The position numbers and the translations under genes were made by a program. DNA of 64,000 nt from Saccopteryx bilineata (taxonomy: Eukaryota > Chordata > Mammalia > Chiroptera > Emballonuridae). Location: assembly GCF_036850765.1 (NCBI RefSeq), contig NC_089496.1:47420113-47484112 (forward strand), read 5' to 3'. Shown in pieces: positions 1-11,159 of this stretch (positions are counted from its first letter, which is position 1; the number at the start of each line of letters is the position of its first letter). The notes beneath the pieces are model-generated. The model did not search any database. It was not told where the DNA came from and worked only from the letters and a program-made list of their open reading frames with translations.

Positions 1-369
1 TTTCTTAATGTGGACTCTGAAACCATAACAATGAACTTTTATCCACTTCTATTAGTCTGACTTTCACTTTGAAAGAATTTTTTCTTACCACTGCCTGGTA
101 TAGTCACATAAGGCATTGATCATTTGGAAACTGTTGGTTTACTGAGTTATCTCCCAAATACTGACATATTTTCTTATTTAAAAAAATTAAAATAAGTCAC
201 ATCTATTGATGTCACCACCTAACTCATTACAAACATTTTTAAGTGTTGAGAAAGCACTCAAGCTCACAGTGCCAGGTGCACATTTCCCCAAATTGTAATT
301 TTTACCTGAAAACTTGTATTTTGTCACTGACAACATCCTTTGTTTCCCTTGAAGTGACAGGCTCAATAT

Positions 370-717
370 TTTTTCTTTTTTTAGCCACAGAGACAGAGAG
401 ACAGAAAAGGGCAGATAGGGACAGACAGGCAGGAAGAAAGAACGATGAGAAGCATCAATTCTTAGTTGATCATTGATTGCTTTCTCATATGTGCCTTGAC
501 TGGGGGCCTCCAGCAGAGCCAGTCACCCCTTGCTCAAGCCAGTGATCTTGGGCTCAAACCAGTGACCTTGTGCTTCAAGCCAGTGACCTCTGAGCTCAAG
601 CCAGGGACCCCGTGCTCAAGCTGGTGAGCCCGCGCTCCAACTGGCAACCTCGGAGTTTCGAACCTGGCTCCTCTGTGTCCCAGGCCAGTGCTCTACCATT
701 GCACCCCCACCTAGTCA
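370..717 (-). mobile_element. tRNA-derived bat SINE, ~335-bp type
   Basis: On the minus strand it reads from a tRNA-like head (box B-like GGTTCGAAACTCC near 655-668) through imperfect modules of the AAGCCAGTGACCT type (visible on the + strand at 520-620) to GATGCTTCTCAT and a CTGTCTGTCC-rich tail. GGCTCAAT at 360-367 and 718-725 is a likely target-site duplication. The same family recurs at 25105-25441. Confidence 0.75.
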
Positions 718-1478
718 GGCTCAATTTATTTTCAAGAAAATGCCTGCTAGATACTCAAGATTGAATAAGCCATACTTGGTCTGTTCAGTTGTTCCATGAA
801 AAAATAAACAGCGGGTTCAGCTCACAACTCAGATGCTAGACAAGTGCTTTTCCTCGAGAAAGTTGTTACCCTGTACGTCAAGCAGAATGCCTGCCCACCT
901 CCGACTCTGTCACACAGAAGAGTAAAGAGATGTGTGCCACAGGGTCAAGGCTGAAGAATACTAACAATGCCTGTGCTTCAGCTTGGACAGTACCGACAGT
1001 AGCATTTTACTTACTTATTTTTATCGTGGTTGGCGGTGAGCACCTAGAGCACTGGTCACGTTCGGTGCCACTGCCTTGGTTCCTGCCACGGACCAGCAGT
1101 GTCTACATCATCACTGCCAATGTCAACACGGCGACAAAGGCAGATCACTCATAGTGTTATCATGAAAAGGGTTTTGAGCTCCCCCAAAAGATTGGGGGCC
1201 CCTAAGGTTGACGGGCCACACTTAAAAGTGGTGGACAAGTTGAATGCCAGGGTCCTGTCTAACCATCAAGTCCATGCAGTCGGGACCCCTCCTAATAGGG
1301 TGGGTCTGCTTCACCACCAAGAGAGTGCTTCAGCACACTTCTCCGTTCAGTGGTGGTTTTGTGTGCTCCCCCCCCAGGGGGGGGTTCTGAATCCTGTGAA
1401 GGACACTGGGTTGTTGTAGAATTTGCCCAGGTTTTCTGGAAGGTGTTTTGTGGGCCTTTGAGTCCCTTGGCCATTCTT

Positions 1479-1882
1479 TTTTTTTTTTTTTTTTTTTTTT
1501 TTTGTATTTTTCCAAAGCGAGAAGCCGTGGGTGGGGAGGGGGCACACAGACAGACTCCCGCATGCACCTGACCAGGATCCACCCCACATGCCCACCAGAG
1601 GGTGATGCTCTGTTTATCTGGGATGTTGCTCCACTGCAACCGGAGCCATTCTAGCACCTGAGGTGGAGGCCATGGAGCTGTCCTTATGTCCTTAGCACCT
1701 GGGCCAACTTTGCTCCAATGGAGCCTTGGCTGTGGGAGGGGAAGAGAGAGAGAGAGAGTAAAGAGTGGGGGAAAGGTGGAGAAGCAGATGGTCGCTTCTC
1801 TTGTGTGCCCTGGCTGGGAATCAAACTCGGGACTTCCACATGCCGGGCCGACGCTCTACCACTGAGCCAACCGGCCAGGGTT
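1479..1882 (-). mobile_element. tRNA-derived bat SINE, ~400-bp type, with 15-bp TSD
   Basis: CCCTTGGCCATTCTT flanks the element at 1464-1478 and 1883-1897 as a perfect target-site duplication. Minus-strand reading: tRNA-like head (CCCTGGCCGGTTGGCTCAGT), a body with the GGAGCAAAGTTGGCC and GCATCACCCTCTGG modules, and a poly-A end (the T run on the + strand). Several sequence differences from the copies at 12231, 22100 and 4745 make it one of the older copies. Confidence 0.85.
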
Positions 1883-2379
1883 CCCTTGGCCATTCTTATT
1901 GGTTGCCCAGCAGGTAGAGCAAGATCTGCTAGGTGTTTCATCATTTTTCACTGCTGGGTCAGCTCTGCACTTACGAAGGATGAGTAAGACTCTGGGTTCC
2001 TGCCCTTGGCCAGAAGTTTGGGTCTCTTTGGGAATGGTGACGAATGTTTTCCCCGTTCTGTGGCACGGGTGCCGGGCTGGCTTCTGGAAGAGGTTCATTG
2101 TGTCTAGTAATTTCCACGAGGCGAGAGCACTACCGAATTAGCTCTTCTTGTTCCAGCGCAGGCGTTACCACTTGGCTCAGGATTATTTCTGGACATGCGA
2201 CAGGTCCAGGAATAGCTCAGCAGGTGTATTTTTGTCCCTCTCCCCTAACCCCCTACCTTAGATTGGTAACAACATGACTTCACCATTTCATCAATTAGTC
2301 AAGAGTAGTAAGAAAGGACACATCAGTTGGCTCCGTTGGAATTCCTTCCTTTCAAAAGCTAAGCAAATTGGTGCTTACT

Positions 2380-2930
2380 AGGTATAGGTCGCTGAGCTGG
2401 GAGCTCTGTGGGCACCAGAGATGAATGAAGAATGGCGCCCAGCAGGAGGGCTCAGGCCGTTAGTAAAGTTGGGCAGCGGTAGCCGGTGTTTGTGAGCCAC
2501 CGCGCTGGGTCTGGTTTGCGCTAAGCGGGTCTCTGTCAGTCCTCACGCGATCCTGTGGAGGTGGGCCCCACTGGTCCCCAGGCCCTCCTCCAAAACCTTT
2601 GAGCCAGGTGCGTTTTGGAATTCAGAATTTTTTTTCCAGAAAAGAAGAACAGTGCCTAAACTACATCCGATATAATGCCTGCAGTTATAGGCTGTGTGGT
2701 GTGTGCAGAACAAAAACATTAACACGTCCACAACTAAGCACGAATGGTCACATTAAAAAAAAAAAAAGAGTAAGCAACCTCAAAGCAGTTAAAAAGACTT
2801 TGTTACAGGATTCCAAAAGAAATTTTTGTTCTGGGATTTAGAAAGTACAGATAGTCGATTGTGGACAGGTTATATTACAGGGGAGGAATGTGAGGGGCAG
2901 AGGTTCAGTAATTTACAGGTGATGCAGCTG
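2380..2930 (-). repeat. Degenerate MIR-like fragment(s)
   Basis: Short blocks resembling the MIR core in reverse orientation occur near 2520-2560 (CTAAGCGGGTC, GTCAGTCCTCACG) and 2870-2930 (ACAGGGGAGGAATGTGAGG, GGTTCAGTAA). The 2600-2860 stretch between them is AT-rich with an A13 run and is unassigned. The call is weak and based on consensus memory. Confidence 0.35.
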
Positions 2931-3246
2931 GTGGGGGTGACACAGGGTCGAGAACCGCGGTCTGTCCCTGGGTCACGCTTGTGCCCTCTGGACCTGCTCC
3001 CTGGAAGAGTGGGGGACAGGGGCTGCGGCCCCCGTGGGGTTTGGCCTGTGGGGTGCAGTGACCGCGTTATGGAAACGGTGGCTTTAGTATTGCATGGAGG
3101 AGAGGTGGGCCTTTGACAGGAGGGCGTGGGGATAGGAAAAGGCTTTCCCGGGGAGGGGACATCATGGGCAAATGCTTGAAGTGGGTAATGTATTTTCCCA
3201 CTTTGATTGAAGGGATCCTCACTGCGTTTGTCCTTGTCACTTTCAG

Positions 3247-3674
3247 GATTCCCTCCGCAAGCGGTCCCTGTGGTGGCCCCTGGCCTCGAGCAGCGTGACT
3301 CAGCCCCACAAGGAGGATGGCCGGAAGGCCCCCGAACCGGCCACCCGCACCCCGGCCTGTCCTGCCATGCAGGAGGGCCTGGCCCCCAGCGCCGGCCCCA
3401 CCTCCAGGGACCCCCTGGGCCGGCTGGGTGAGCCCAGCGCGGAGAAGCCCAGGTCCGCAGCCAGCAGCCCTCCTCACTTGCCGAGCCAAGGGCTGCTCCC
3501 CAGGGGGAGCGGGAGGTGGACGGCTCTCTCAGAGGACAGTCCAGCCGTGGACGGCGGCCCAGAGGACGACAGGACACCCTTGAAATTCTCCTTGCTGGGC
3601 GGGAATGCCAGGGCGACCCAGGAGAGGCTGGAAAGAGCGTTCAAGAGGCAGGGGAACCAGCCTCTGCCCCTCAG
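3247..3674 (+). CDS. MINDY4: MINDY4 internal exon a (linker region)
   Basis: The exon begins after a pyrimidine-rich acceptor ending in TTTCAG at 3246 and ends before the donor GTGAGC at 3675. It starts in phase 0 and ends 2 nt into an Arg codon, giving segment residues 1-142. The product is Ser/Pro/Arg-rich and probably disordered, and most of it is poorly conserved against human MINDY4. Clear anchors are ASSPPHLPS, EDSPAVDG and especially TQERLERAFKRQG near the 3' end, a short conserved helix-like motif of the MINDY4 linker. At 428 nt it is the longest exon here. It has no stop in frame and is GC-rich. The open frame on the opposite strand over the same bases is only a shadow. Confidence 0.93.
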
Positions 3675-3984
3675 GTGAGCACACTGTGCCCAGGTGGTGC
3701 CTCCCCCAGGGGAACCGGCCAGTCCCCTGTGGCCCCTTGGGCTCTCCAGGCAAGGCTGTGAAGTAGGGGAGGTGACCGTGGTCACTCTGTCAAGGGGAGA
3801 ACAGCCCAGAGAGCACACACACGTGGCCACCTGCCGCCGACATTCCTTTGGCCTTTGTATTTCTCATCGTAAAGAGGCTGTAGGAGATGGCCCCCACACA
3901 AACCTGCAGCTACGTGGCCAGGCTGACATGATGTGGGGCCATTTTTAAAAGCCCTATTCTTCCTCTTGCTCAGTGATCGCGATG

Positions 3985-4744
3985 ATTCCTACAGTGACTG
4001 ATCTTGAATGTTAAATCATCCTACATTCGTGGAACAAACCCACTTGGTCATGATAGGTGATCTTTTCACACGTTGTTGAGTTCAGTCTGTTAATTTTTGT
4101 GCAGGGTTTTGTGAAGGAGAATTTGGTAAAGTTCCTTCTGGGCAGCAGCCTCATCGGCGTCTGGTGTCTAGGATAAGCTAGAAACGATCCCTCTCTCTCC
4201 CGTTCTCTTGAAGAGCTAGTGTAAGATTGGTGTTATTTCTTCCTTAAATATTTAGGAGAATTTATCAGTGAAGCCTTCCTAGCATTGAGTTGAAAGATTT
4301 TAAATTATGGATTCAACTGAAAAAATTATTTTTAATTCAGATTTTCTATTTCTTCATGTATCAATTTTGCAAATTTTATTTTTCCAAGGAATTTTCCCAT
4401 CTTATCTATATTTTAAATTTATTGGTATAAAACTGTATAAATATAATATCCTCTTATTATCATTTAAAGCCTATATGACCTGTTGGGCTGTCTGTTTTCA
4501 TTTCTGATGCTAGTAATTTGTGTTTTTTCTGTTTTTTGACTAGTCTTCCTAGGGGTTTACCAGTTGTATACTATTTCAGAAAGCTAACTTTTGGCTTTGT
4601 GTGTTTGCTTTCTATTTCACTGATTTCCACTCTTACTGTTACTCTTTCTTTCATTCTACCTTCTTTGAGTTTAACTTTCTATTATTTTCTGTTTTATCGA
4701 CACGGATCCTAAATAATGTATCCTCAGCCTTCTTCTCTCTCTTT
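3985..4744 (-). mobile_element. L1 (LINE-1) ORF2 fragment, antisense, part 1
   Basis: The + strand shows the reverse complement of L1 ORF2, for example TTGAATGTTAAATCATCC followed by GGAACAAACCCACTTGGTCA, and later GCTAACTTTTGGCTTTG with ATTTCACTGATTTCC. It is full of stops and is an old, dead copy. A SINE interrupts it at about 4745-5181, and L1-like sequence continues beyond. Confidence 0.75.
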
Positions 4745-5181
4745 TTTAATTTTTTTAAAAAATTATTTATTTATTTATTTATTTTATTTTATTTTTTTTG
4801 TTGTTGTATTTTTCTGAAGCTGGAAATGGGGAGAGACAGTCAGACTCCCGCATGCGCCCGACCGGGATCCACCCAGCACGCCCACCAGGGGCTACGCTCT
4901 GCCCACCAGGGGGCGATGCTCTGCCCCTCCGGGGCGTTGCTCTGCCACAACCAGAGTCACTCTAGCGCCTGGGGCAGAGGCCAAGGAGCCATCCCCAGTG
5001 CCCGGGCCATCTTTGCTCCAATGGAGCCTTGGCTGCGGGAGGGGGAGAGAGAGACAGAGAGGAAGGAGGAGGGGGGGTGGAGAAGCAAATGGGCACTTCT
5101 CCTATGTGCCCTGGCCAGGAATCGAACCCGGGTCCCCTGCACGCCAGGCTGATGCTCTACTGCTGAGCCAACCAGCCAGAG
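4745..5181 (-). mobile_element. tRNA-derived bat SINE, ~400-bp type, inserted in L1
   Basis: On the minus strand the head begins with GCTCTGGCTGGTTGGCTCAG, then a box-B-like GGTTCGATTCCTGGCC, the CTCCAATGGAGCC-type module (seen on the + strand at 5015-5030), the GGGGCGATGCTCTGCCC module and an AT/T-rich tail at 4755-4805. It splits the L1 fragment, so it is younger than that L1. The TSD is ambiguous because both sides are CTTCTCT-rich. Confidence 0.85.
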
Positions 5182-6110
5182 CTCTTCTCTTGTACCATCT
5201 TTTAAGGGTACAGATTTCCCTCTAAGCAATGCTTTGTCTGTGACCCATCTGATAATATGTATGTGCTCTTATAATTTAGTTAAAATATTTTCTAATTTCC
5301 ATCGTGATTTTTTTGTTTTGACCCATGGGTTGCTTAGACATGTATTGGATAATTCAAAAACACTTCCAGTATATTTCTGGTTATCTCTGTTTTTGATTGC
5401 TAAAATTGTCACTTTGGTCATATCTACTCCATATGATTTCAGTCCTTTGACATTTGTTGAGATTCCTTATAGTCTAATACATATATAAAGCTTATTTCTT
5501 ACAAGCAGCATATATTTGGAATTTTAATCTGGTCTGATAATTTTTAAATTTTAATTGGAATAAATATTACATTTACATTTTCCTTTTGCTTGAAGAATGC
5601 TTTTAGTATTGCTTTAGCAGGTGTGTTACAATAATTTTTTTCAGTTTTTGTTTGGCAATATATTTTGCCTTTATTTTTCGAAGGCTATTTTCAATGGGTA
5701 TAGAATTCTAGATCGGTACTTTATTTATTTATTTAAGCACTTTAAGTGTTTCACTCCATTGCCATAGGCTTTCATCCTCTCTTTTGATAAATCAGTTGAC
5801 ATTTTTATTGTTATTCCTTTGAAAGTAATGTGTCTTTTTTTTAAACCTCTGGCTGCTTCTCCCCCCACCCCCACCCCCGGCTTATTTTAAGATTCTCTCC
5901 TTCTATTTTCAAGTGTTACTCTAATGTGCTTAGCTATGCTTTTCTTAGATGATTCTGCTTGGTATACATAGAGCTTCCTGAAGTTGTGGATTAACAATTT
6001 ACATCAGTTTTGAAATTATGGTCTTATTATTTTTTCAGCGTTGCTTTTTGCTCCATCCTCTCTTTTTTCTCCTGGGATTGTCATGTAGGAATAATTAGAC
6101 TTGTTGAGTG
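5182..6110 (-). mobile_element. L1 fragment, antisense, part 2
   Basis: L1 resumes after the SINE with CCTCTAAGCAATGCTTTG, then GACCCATGGGTTGCTTAG, TATGATTTCAGTCCTTTGA, and, nearer 5700-6060, CTATTTTCAATGGGTATAG, AAGATTCTCTCC and the CTCTTTTTTCTCCTGGGATT block. These are reverse-complement L1M/HAL1-type motifs. The right boundary is fuzzy. No intact ORF remains. Confidence 0.7.
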
Positions 6111-6214
6111 AATTAGAAATAAAAGCCAGTAAAAAGAATAAAGATGTGTATATAGCTATGTCAACCCTATAAGAAATACTGTGATTTTCCCCACTGTGCA
6201 GAGACAAATACTCA

Positions 6215-6345
6215 TTTAGAGAAGTTGCTTCTCTTGCCCAAGCTTAGGCACCCAGTAAGAGACAGAGCAGGGGTTTGAACCCAGGCAGCCAGCTCCAGAG
6301 CCTGGTGGATACATGATTGAATGGTGTCACCTCTCCCTTCCCACA
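6215..6345 (-). repeat. MIR fragment
   Basis: Reverse-oriented MIR core: AGAGAAGTTGCTTCTCTTGC, CCCAGTAAGAGACAGAGC, then GGGGTTTGAACCCAGGCAGC and CTCCAGAGCCTGG. The TTTGAACCCAGG block is the tRNA-derived part. Confidence 0.7.
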
Positions 6346-6609
6346 GCTTGGCTTCAACTAGACTACCCCAGTGGTGGGGAACTCCCCACTTCCCACAGTA
6401 CTTCCGCCTGATTCTGACTATTAGAAAATTCTTCTTCATGCTGAGTTAAAACCTGCTTGCTCATAATTTGATGTGGAGGGCCTTGTTTTGACCTCCCATG
6501 CGAGAACACATGTGCCCTGGAAAAGGGACCGATGCCTCAGACCTGGTGGTTGGGAGCATTCTCAGGCTGCAGGATCTGCAGGAGATGGTGGGCTGAGCAG
6601 GAAGAGGGG

Positions 6610-6990
6610 TGGGTGGAGTGTCAGGAGGCCTGGGTTCTAGTCTTCACTTTGCCCTGGCTGACCTGAGTTGGTCAATTTGTCTCTGGACTTCAGTGTCCCT
6701 GACTGTAAAGTGGGGCCACTGGATAGGTGATTTCCAAGTGTTTTTCCAGTTCATGCACTTTGCTGGCCTGCGATTCTTACTTCCAGAGTTACTCTAATGC
6801 CTCAGATATTTTCTGAGCAGCTGCTGTTTACAGGGCATTTAGGAGGTGTGGCACCTGAGCTCTGGAGTCTGACTACCTGGATTGGTGAGCCAACTCTGTC
6901 CTTTATCACTGCTGTGGCCCTGGACTAGTCATTAAACTCTGGGAAGATGGTGTGGAATTTGTCTTATAGAAAGTGGGTAGCAGATGAAAG
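6610..6990 (+). repeat. Two MIR-type fragments in forward orientation
   Basis: 6618-6735 has CCTGGGTTCTAGTCTTCAC, GGTCAATTTGTCTCTGG and CTGACTGTAAAGTGGGG. 6845-6950 has GAGCTCTGGAGTCTGACTAC, CTGTCCTTTATCACTG and GACTAGTCATTAAACTCTG. Both follow the MIR head-core order. Confidence 0.6.
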
Positions 6991-7094
6991 TGCTCCCACA
7001 ACCCCTCCCCCCCGTACCAGGTGAAGTGTAACCAGGGGTGTTATGTTATAGACATAAACTTATGTTTAATAGTGTTGACCTTCATACTGGTCAA

Positions 7095-7225
7095 TCAACA
7101 GACATTTTGGGAGCCTTGGTTTGCACCTAACACGTATTCCCTATTTGCTGGGCACCATGCTAAGCACTTGTGTATGCTCTCTCATTTGCTCTTTGTAATA
7201 ACCCATTAGGTGGACATTATTGTTG
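7095..7225 (-). repeat. MIR fragment
   Basis: Reverse-oriented MIR 3' part: GGGCACCATGCTAAGCACTT, TCTCTCATTTGCTCTTTGTA and ATAACCCATTAGGTGGACAT. Confidence 0.65.
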
Positions 7226-7240
7226 GGGAGGCTCCAAGGG

Positions 7241-7407
7241 CAGTGGTTATAAACGTGTTCCCTGGACCAGCAGCAGCTGCATCACCTGGGAACTTGTTAG
7301 AAACATAACCCATTGGACCTACTGAATCGGGACTTTGAGGGTGAAGATCAGCATCGTGTTTCATCAGCCCTTCAGGTGATGGTTCAGGCTGAGGGCTGGG
7401 AACCAGG
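7241..7407 (-). mobile_element. MER5A-like hAT-Charlie fossil
   Basis: CAGTGGTTATAAACGTGTTC at the left, CCTGGACCAGCAGCAGCTGC, ACCTGGGAACTTGTTAGAA and CCTACTGAATCGGGACTTTG in order, and a right end near GGGAACCAGGGCC. This is the reverse complement of the MER5A consensus as I recall it, a non-autonomous hAT element shared by placental mammals. Confidence 0.75.
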
Positions 7408-9221
7408 GCCCTAGGAGCCAAGCCTGGGATGGAGGGTCATTCCGTGTAGTTTATGGGGCATGCTCTCAGTGAGGGAAGCAGGACAGAGCAGGGCTCAGGA
7501 AGGCTGTGGGGTCTCCGTCTGATCCTACAGGGAGTTGAGAGGGATAATTCACTGAGAGCTGGTCCCACCCTTAAGCTGGAAGTAAGCTTATTTTTTCCCC
7601 TGTGTCAGTCGTTGGTGATGAATCGCCCATTATGGGGTGGGACAGGCAGTGTGCCACTTCCTGGGTGGGTTTGGCAAAGGGCAGCCCTCTGGAGAAGGGT
7701 GCATCTGTGAGCTGGTCGCAGCTAACCTGGACGGCAGCTGGGATAGGTGTGTCCAGCCAGGGGCACCTGGTCACCTGCTCCGGGCACCTGTGTCTTCCAT
7801 CTCAGTTCTCCTGGCTTCTTCTGCACGCACCCAGCCCCCAGTGTCATACTGCAGATAGACAAGCTGCCAAGCCTGTCTCCCTCTGGTGCGTGGGATGCCC
7901 CGGGGAGGCAGGCCACGCATGGAGGTGACAGGTGAGGAGACAGACCCTGGAGGGGAGGCTGGAACAAAGCCTGATACAGGCCCACAGACAGCCCCTTCCC
8001 TCGTGACCCGACAGCCTCAAGAGTATGAGGTGAATCTGTCCTTGGTTTCATGGCGGGGCAATGTCCTGCCATATCAACTAGGCGGGAGGAGTGTCTGGAC
8101 ACCCTTCTTGGCAGCCACCTCTGGCCCTGGGCGTGGAGGAGACGGTCGTCTGTCTCTGACCCCGGGCCTGCACGAGGCTCTCTATAATTGGGTGCTGAAC
8201 TGTGGCCCTCACGGAGGAGTGGAAGGTCAGGAAGCAGGTAAGGGGGTGCCGTGACCAGGCAGGAGGACCTTCGGCTTGCAGAGGCCATGTTTAGTGCAAA
8301 GGCTGTGGGGAACCAGTGACCCCTGGCGAGGAAGGGCTGTGATAATGTTCCGCGGGGGTCTCTGAGCCTGGACACAGCCGGGCCCAGAGCATCCGTGACC
8401 CTGCCTCTGTGTTGGAGCCGGTGGTCATCAATTCCAGGGATGTAGCCCCTGACATTGTCAGATTTGGGGGTTTTGCAGGAAGTGGACAGCAGGTGGCAGC
8501 AGATTGTCACCAGTCTTTAGGACCCCAGAGACTGAGCAGCCTTGCTGCCGGATTTCACTCTGCAGACGCTCCCCAGGCCCCTCCCAGGAGGACACTTGTG
8601 GGATAGAGATCAGTGAAGCCCATCCCTTCCTGGGTCCCCAGCCCCTCCGGGGCTCTGGATCAGGAGCAGGGACCAGCAGGCTCACACACGCCCGTCTGTG
8701 TCCTGAGAGGAACGAACAAGGCCGTCCGGGGCTTGCCCGAGGCCGAGCAGAGGATGTGGCATTTGCGGTTTATTGACGGTTCCCCCTGGCCAAGCATCCC
8801 CAGTCTGACGACATCGCACTGCGTGGGCCGAGTAACGAGTAGAATTTCCATTTTAATTTGTGTCTGCACGTTATCTGGGGTTTATGTCAGACTATAGAGG
8901 TTTGAAATGAGCTGACTCGTGAGACACACTGCTCTCCTGTGTGCCAGCAGCCCCGTGTGGACAGGTGGCCTGTCGGGGGCTCCTGGGCGGGCCCAGCCTC
9001 GTCTCCATAACCAAGTGCAGTGACCGCTCTTCTGTGGCAGGATCGCTGTCCCACTTCCTTCTGCCACTGGCGCTCCGTGCTCAGCTGGTCTCCTTCCTAC
9101 CTCTTACCCACACGACCCCTACGTGTGAGCCCTCATCCACAGGGAATACCACTTCTCTCTCTTTCCAAAGGCTGGCCTCTCCCTAGCACACATGGGCAAT
9201 CAAACATGAGAAACAGCCCAG

Positions 9222-9429
9222 CCTGACCTGTGGTGGTGCAGTGGATAAAGCGTCGACCTGGAAATGCAGAGGTCGCTGGTTCGAAACCCTGGGCTTGCCT
9301 GGTCAAGGCAAATATGGGAGTTGATGCTTCCAGCTCCTCCCCCCTTCTCTCTCTCTGTCTCTCTCTCCTCTCTCTTCCTTTCTCTCTCTCCTCTCTAAAA
9401 ATGAATAAAAAAAAAAAAGAAAAAAAAAA
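9222..9429 (+). mobile_element. Rhin-1-like tRNA-derived SINE with TSD
   Basis: It begins CCTGACCTGTGGTGGTGCAG and carries A-box-like TGGTGCAGTGGATAAAGCG and B-box-like GGTTCGAAACCCTGG. It then has CTGGTCAAGGCAAATATGGG, a CT-rich tail and an A/G-rich tail. The 12-bp direct repeats GAAACAGCCCAG (9210-9221) and GAAACGGCCCAG (9430-9441), one mismatch, are its target-site duplication. This 5' motif is familiar from horseshoe-bat sequences. Confidence 0.85.
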
Positions 9430-9790
9430 GAAACGGCCCAGTGTGCATTACAGGCCACTCGGAGTCCTCCAGGACTCCAGGAATGGGGTCGATGCCCCCT
9501 ACACCCCGCCATGTTGTACCTACAGCTGCTAGGGGACCTTCAGTTCCAGGGTTTCTGAGGTTTTGATCCAATGCGTCTCCCAGGGGATGAGACTTGTTCA
9601 GATTTCCTTTGAGACCAAGCAAGTGTGGCTAAAGAGGTGACAGTGCCCACACCTCTACTTGGAAGCCTGAGCGACCTCATGTTGCCCATTTCGGAACATC
9701 CTCTGCCCTGGGCACAAGTCCACGGCTCGCTCGTGGGCCTGGGAGGTGTTCCAGGAGAAGCCGTGCTGCTAGATGGGAGCAGGCTATTAA

Positions 9791-10051
9791 CCCTGTGAGT
9801 AATGAGTTTTTTCTCATGCTCGCTCACCCCCGGGAGTGAGGTTTTTTTCAAAAAATGAAATGAGTTCCAGTTGCAGTTTTATTAACTTAAAATCATGTTT
9901 GTTTGATAACCAATTTATGGAAACAAGAAGAACATACATTTGCCTTTTTTTAATGTTGCCTTACACATTTTAAAAATAATTTAGTTACGCTCATACTCTG
10001 GATGGTCAGGAGGCACAAGGACGCACATGAACGTTCGTGCTATGCAGAGGG
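9791..10051. mobile_element. piggyBac-like MITE flanked by TTAA
   Basis: TTAA at 9787-9790 and 10052-10055 brackets 261 bp that begins CCCTGTGAGTAATGAG and ends CTATGCAGAGGG. The short CCCT/AGGG termini and the TTAA duplication are hallmarks of piggyBac elements. There is a GC-rich internal near-palindrome around 9820-9840 (GCTCACCCCCGGGAGTGAG). No transposase is encoded. The family name is unknown to me. Confidence 0.65.
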
Positions 10052-10183
10052 TTAAGGCAGAGGGATAGTTTTGGGAAGATGAGTGTCAGAGAGCAGAGGA
10101 GGCGTGTGGAGATTCCCCTTTCCTGGGAGCCTCCTCCCTCAGTCCAGGATATTTTATCTGTTGGTCTGCCAGGCAGCATCCAG

Positions 10184-10851
10184 CAGACCCTACGTACCGG
10201 GACCCAGAGAGACAGGCCCTACGTACCGGGACCCGGAGAGACAGACCCTACGTACCGGGACCCGGAGAGACAGACCCTACGTACCGGGACCCAGAGAGAC
10301 AGGCCCTACGTACCGGGACCCGGAGAGACAGACCCTACGTACCGGGACCCGGAGAGACAGACCCTACGTACCGGGACCCGGAGAGACAGACCCTACGTAC
10401 CGGGACCCAGAGAGACAGGCCCTACGTACCGGGACCCGGAGAGACAGGCCCTACGTACCGGGACCCGGAGAGACAGACCCTACGTACCGGGACCCGGAGA
10501 GACAGACCCTACGTACCGGGACCCGGAGAGACAGGCCCTACGTACCGGGACCCAGAGAGCCAGACCCTACGTACCGGGACCCAGAGAGACAGGCCCTACG
10601 TACCGGGCCCTGGAGAGACAGACCCTACGTACCGGGACCCAGAGAGACAGGCCCTACGTACCGGGACCCGGAGAGGCAGACCCTACGTACCGGGACCCGG
10701 AGAGGCAGACCCTACGTACCGGGACCCAGAGAGACAGACCCTACGTACCGGGACCCGGAGAGACAGGCCCTACGTACCGGGACCCGGAGAGACAGACCCT
10801 ACGTACCGGGCCCCGGAGAGACAGACCCTACGTACCGGGACCCGGAGAGAC
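10184..10851. repeat. 29-bp minisatellite, ~23 copies
   Basis: The unit is CCCTACGTACCGGGACCC followed by RGAGAGACAGR, 29 bp, repeated head to tail with few substitutions (mainly A/G at two positions, a GGCCCTGG and a GGCCCCGG variant, and GAGGCAG). Each unit has the palindrome TACGTA and a CCGG. 29 is not a multiple of 3 and the unit lacks stops on the + strand, so long open frames appear that are not genes. Confidence 0.97.
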
Positions 10852-11159
10852 CCATGGAGAGGTCAGCAACAGGGCCAGGATGAGGTAAAGCAAGGGAGGC
10901 ATCCAGGGTGCAGAACTTAAGGAGGCCCTCAGTCAGGGTGGTCCAGCTGCAGTGTAGGCGCCTGCATGAACCCGAGAGTGAGTCTTCCTTAAACTTTGCC
11001 CCTAGGCACCATGTATGTCTCACCCTAATTCTGGTCTGGTCCTCAGAGTCTGGCAGCTTCTTTTCTGCCACTCACAGTATCATGGACAATCTCCAATACA
11101 GCATAATGGTTTGGTAATTCATGGTTACTTTCATGAACTCCTTGAGGACTGGAGTGAGC

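Larger units (their letters stand above)
1..3246 (+). other. MINDY4: Intron upstream of exon a (partial)
   Basis: AT-rich at the start and GC-rich towards the exon. It holds two SINE copies (about 370-717 and 1479-1882). A faint MIR-like trace in reverse orientation runs through about 2510-2570 and 2870-2930, recognisable from the -AATCCTCA- and -GAGG-CAGAGG- parts of the core. 1-360, 724-1460 and 1898-2500 show nothing I recognise. No earlier MINDY4 exon was seen. Confidence 0.7.

Noticed and set aside
1..3246. Search for the MINDY4 exon before exon a
   Set aside because: No sequence matching the expected upstream segment was recognised. The region is taken as intron.
2870..3577. 235-codon minus-strand frame over exon a
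   Set aside because: It is the antisense shadow of the MINDY4 exon and its GC-rich flank. No family was recognised.
10037..10888. Open frames of 266-283 codons on the + strand
   Set aside because: They lie almost entirely in the 29-bp minisatellite, which has no stops on the + strand. Two overlapping frames are equally open and there is no homology or splice support.
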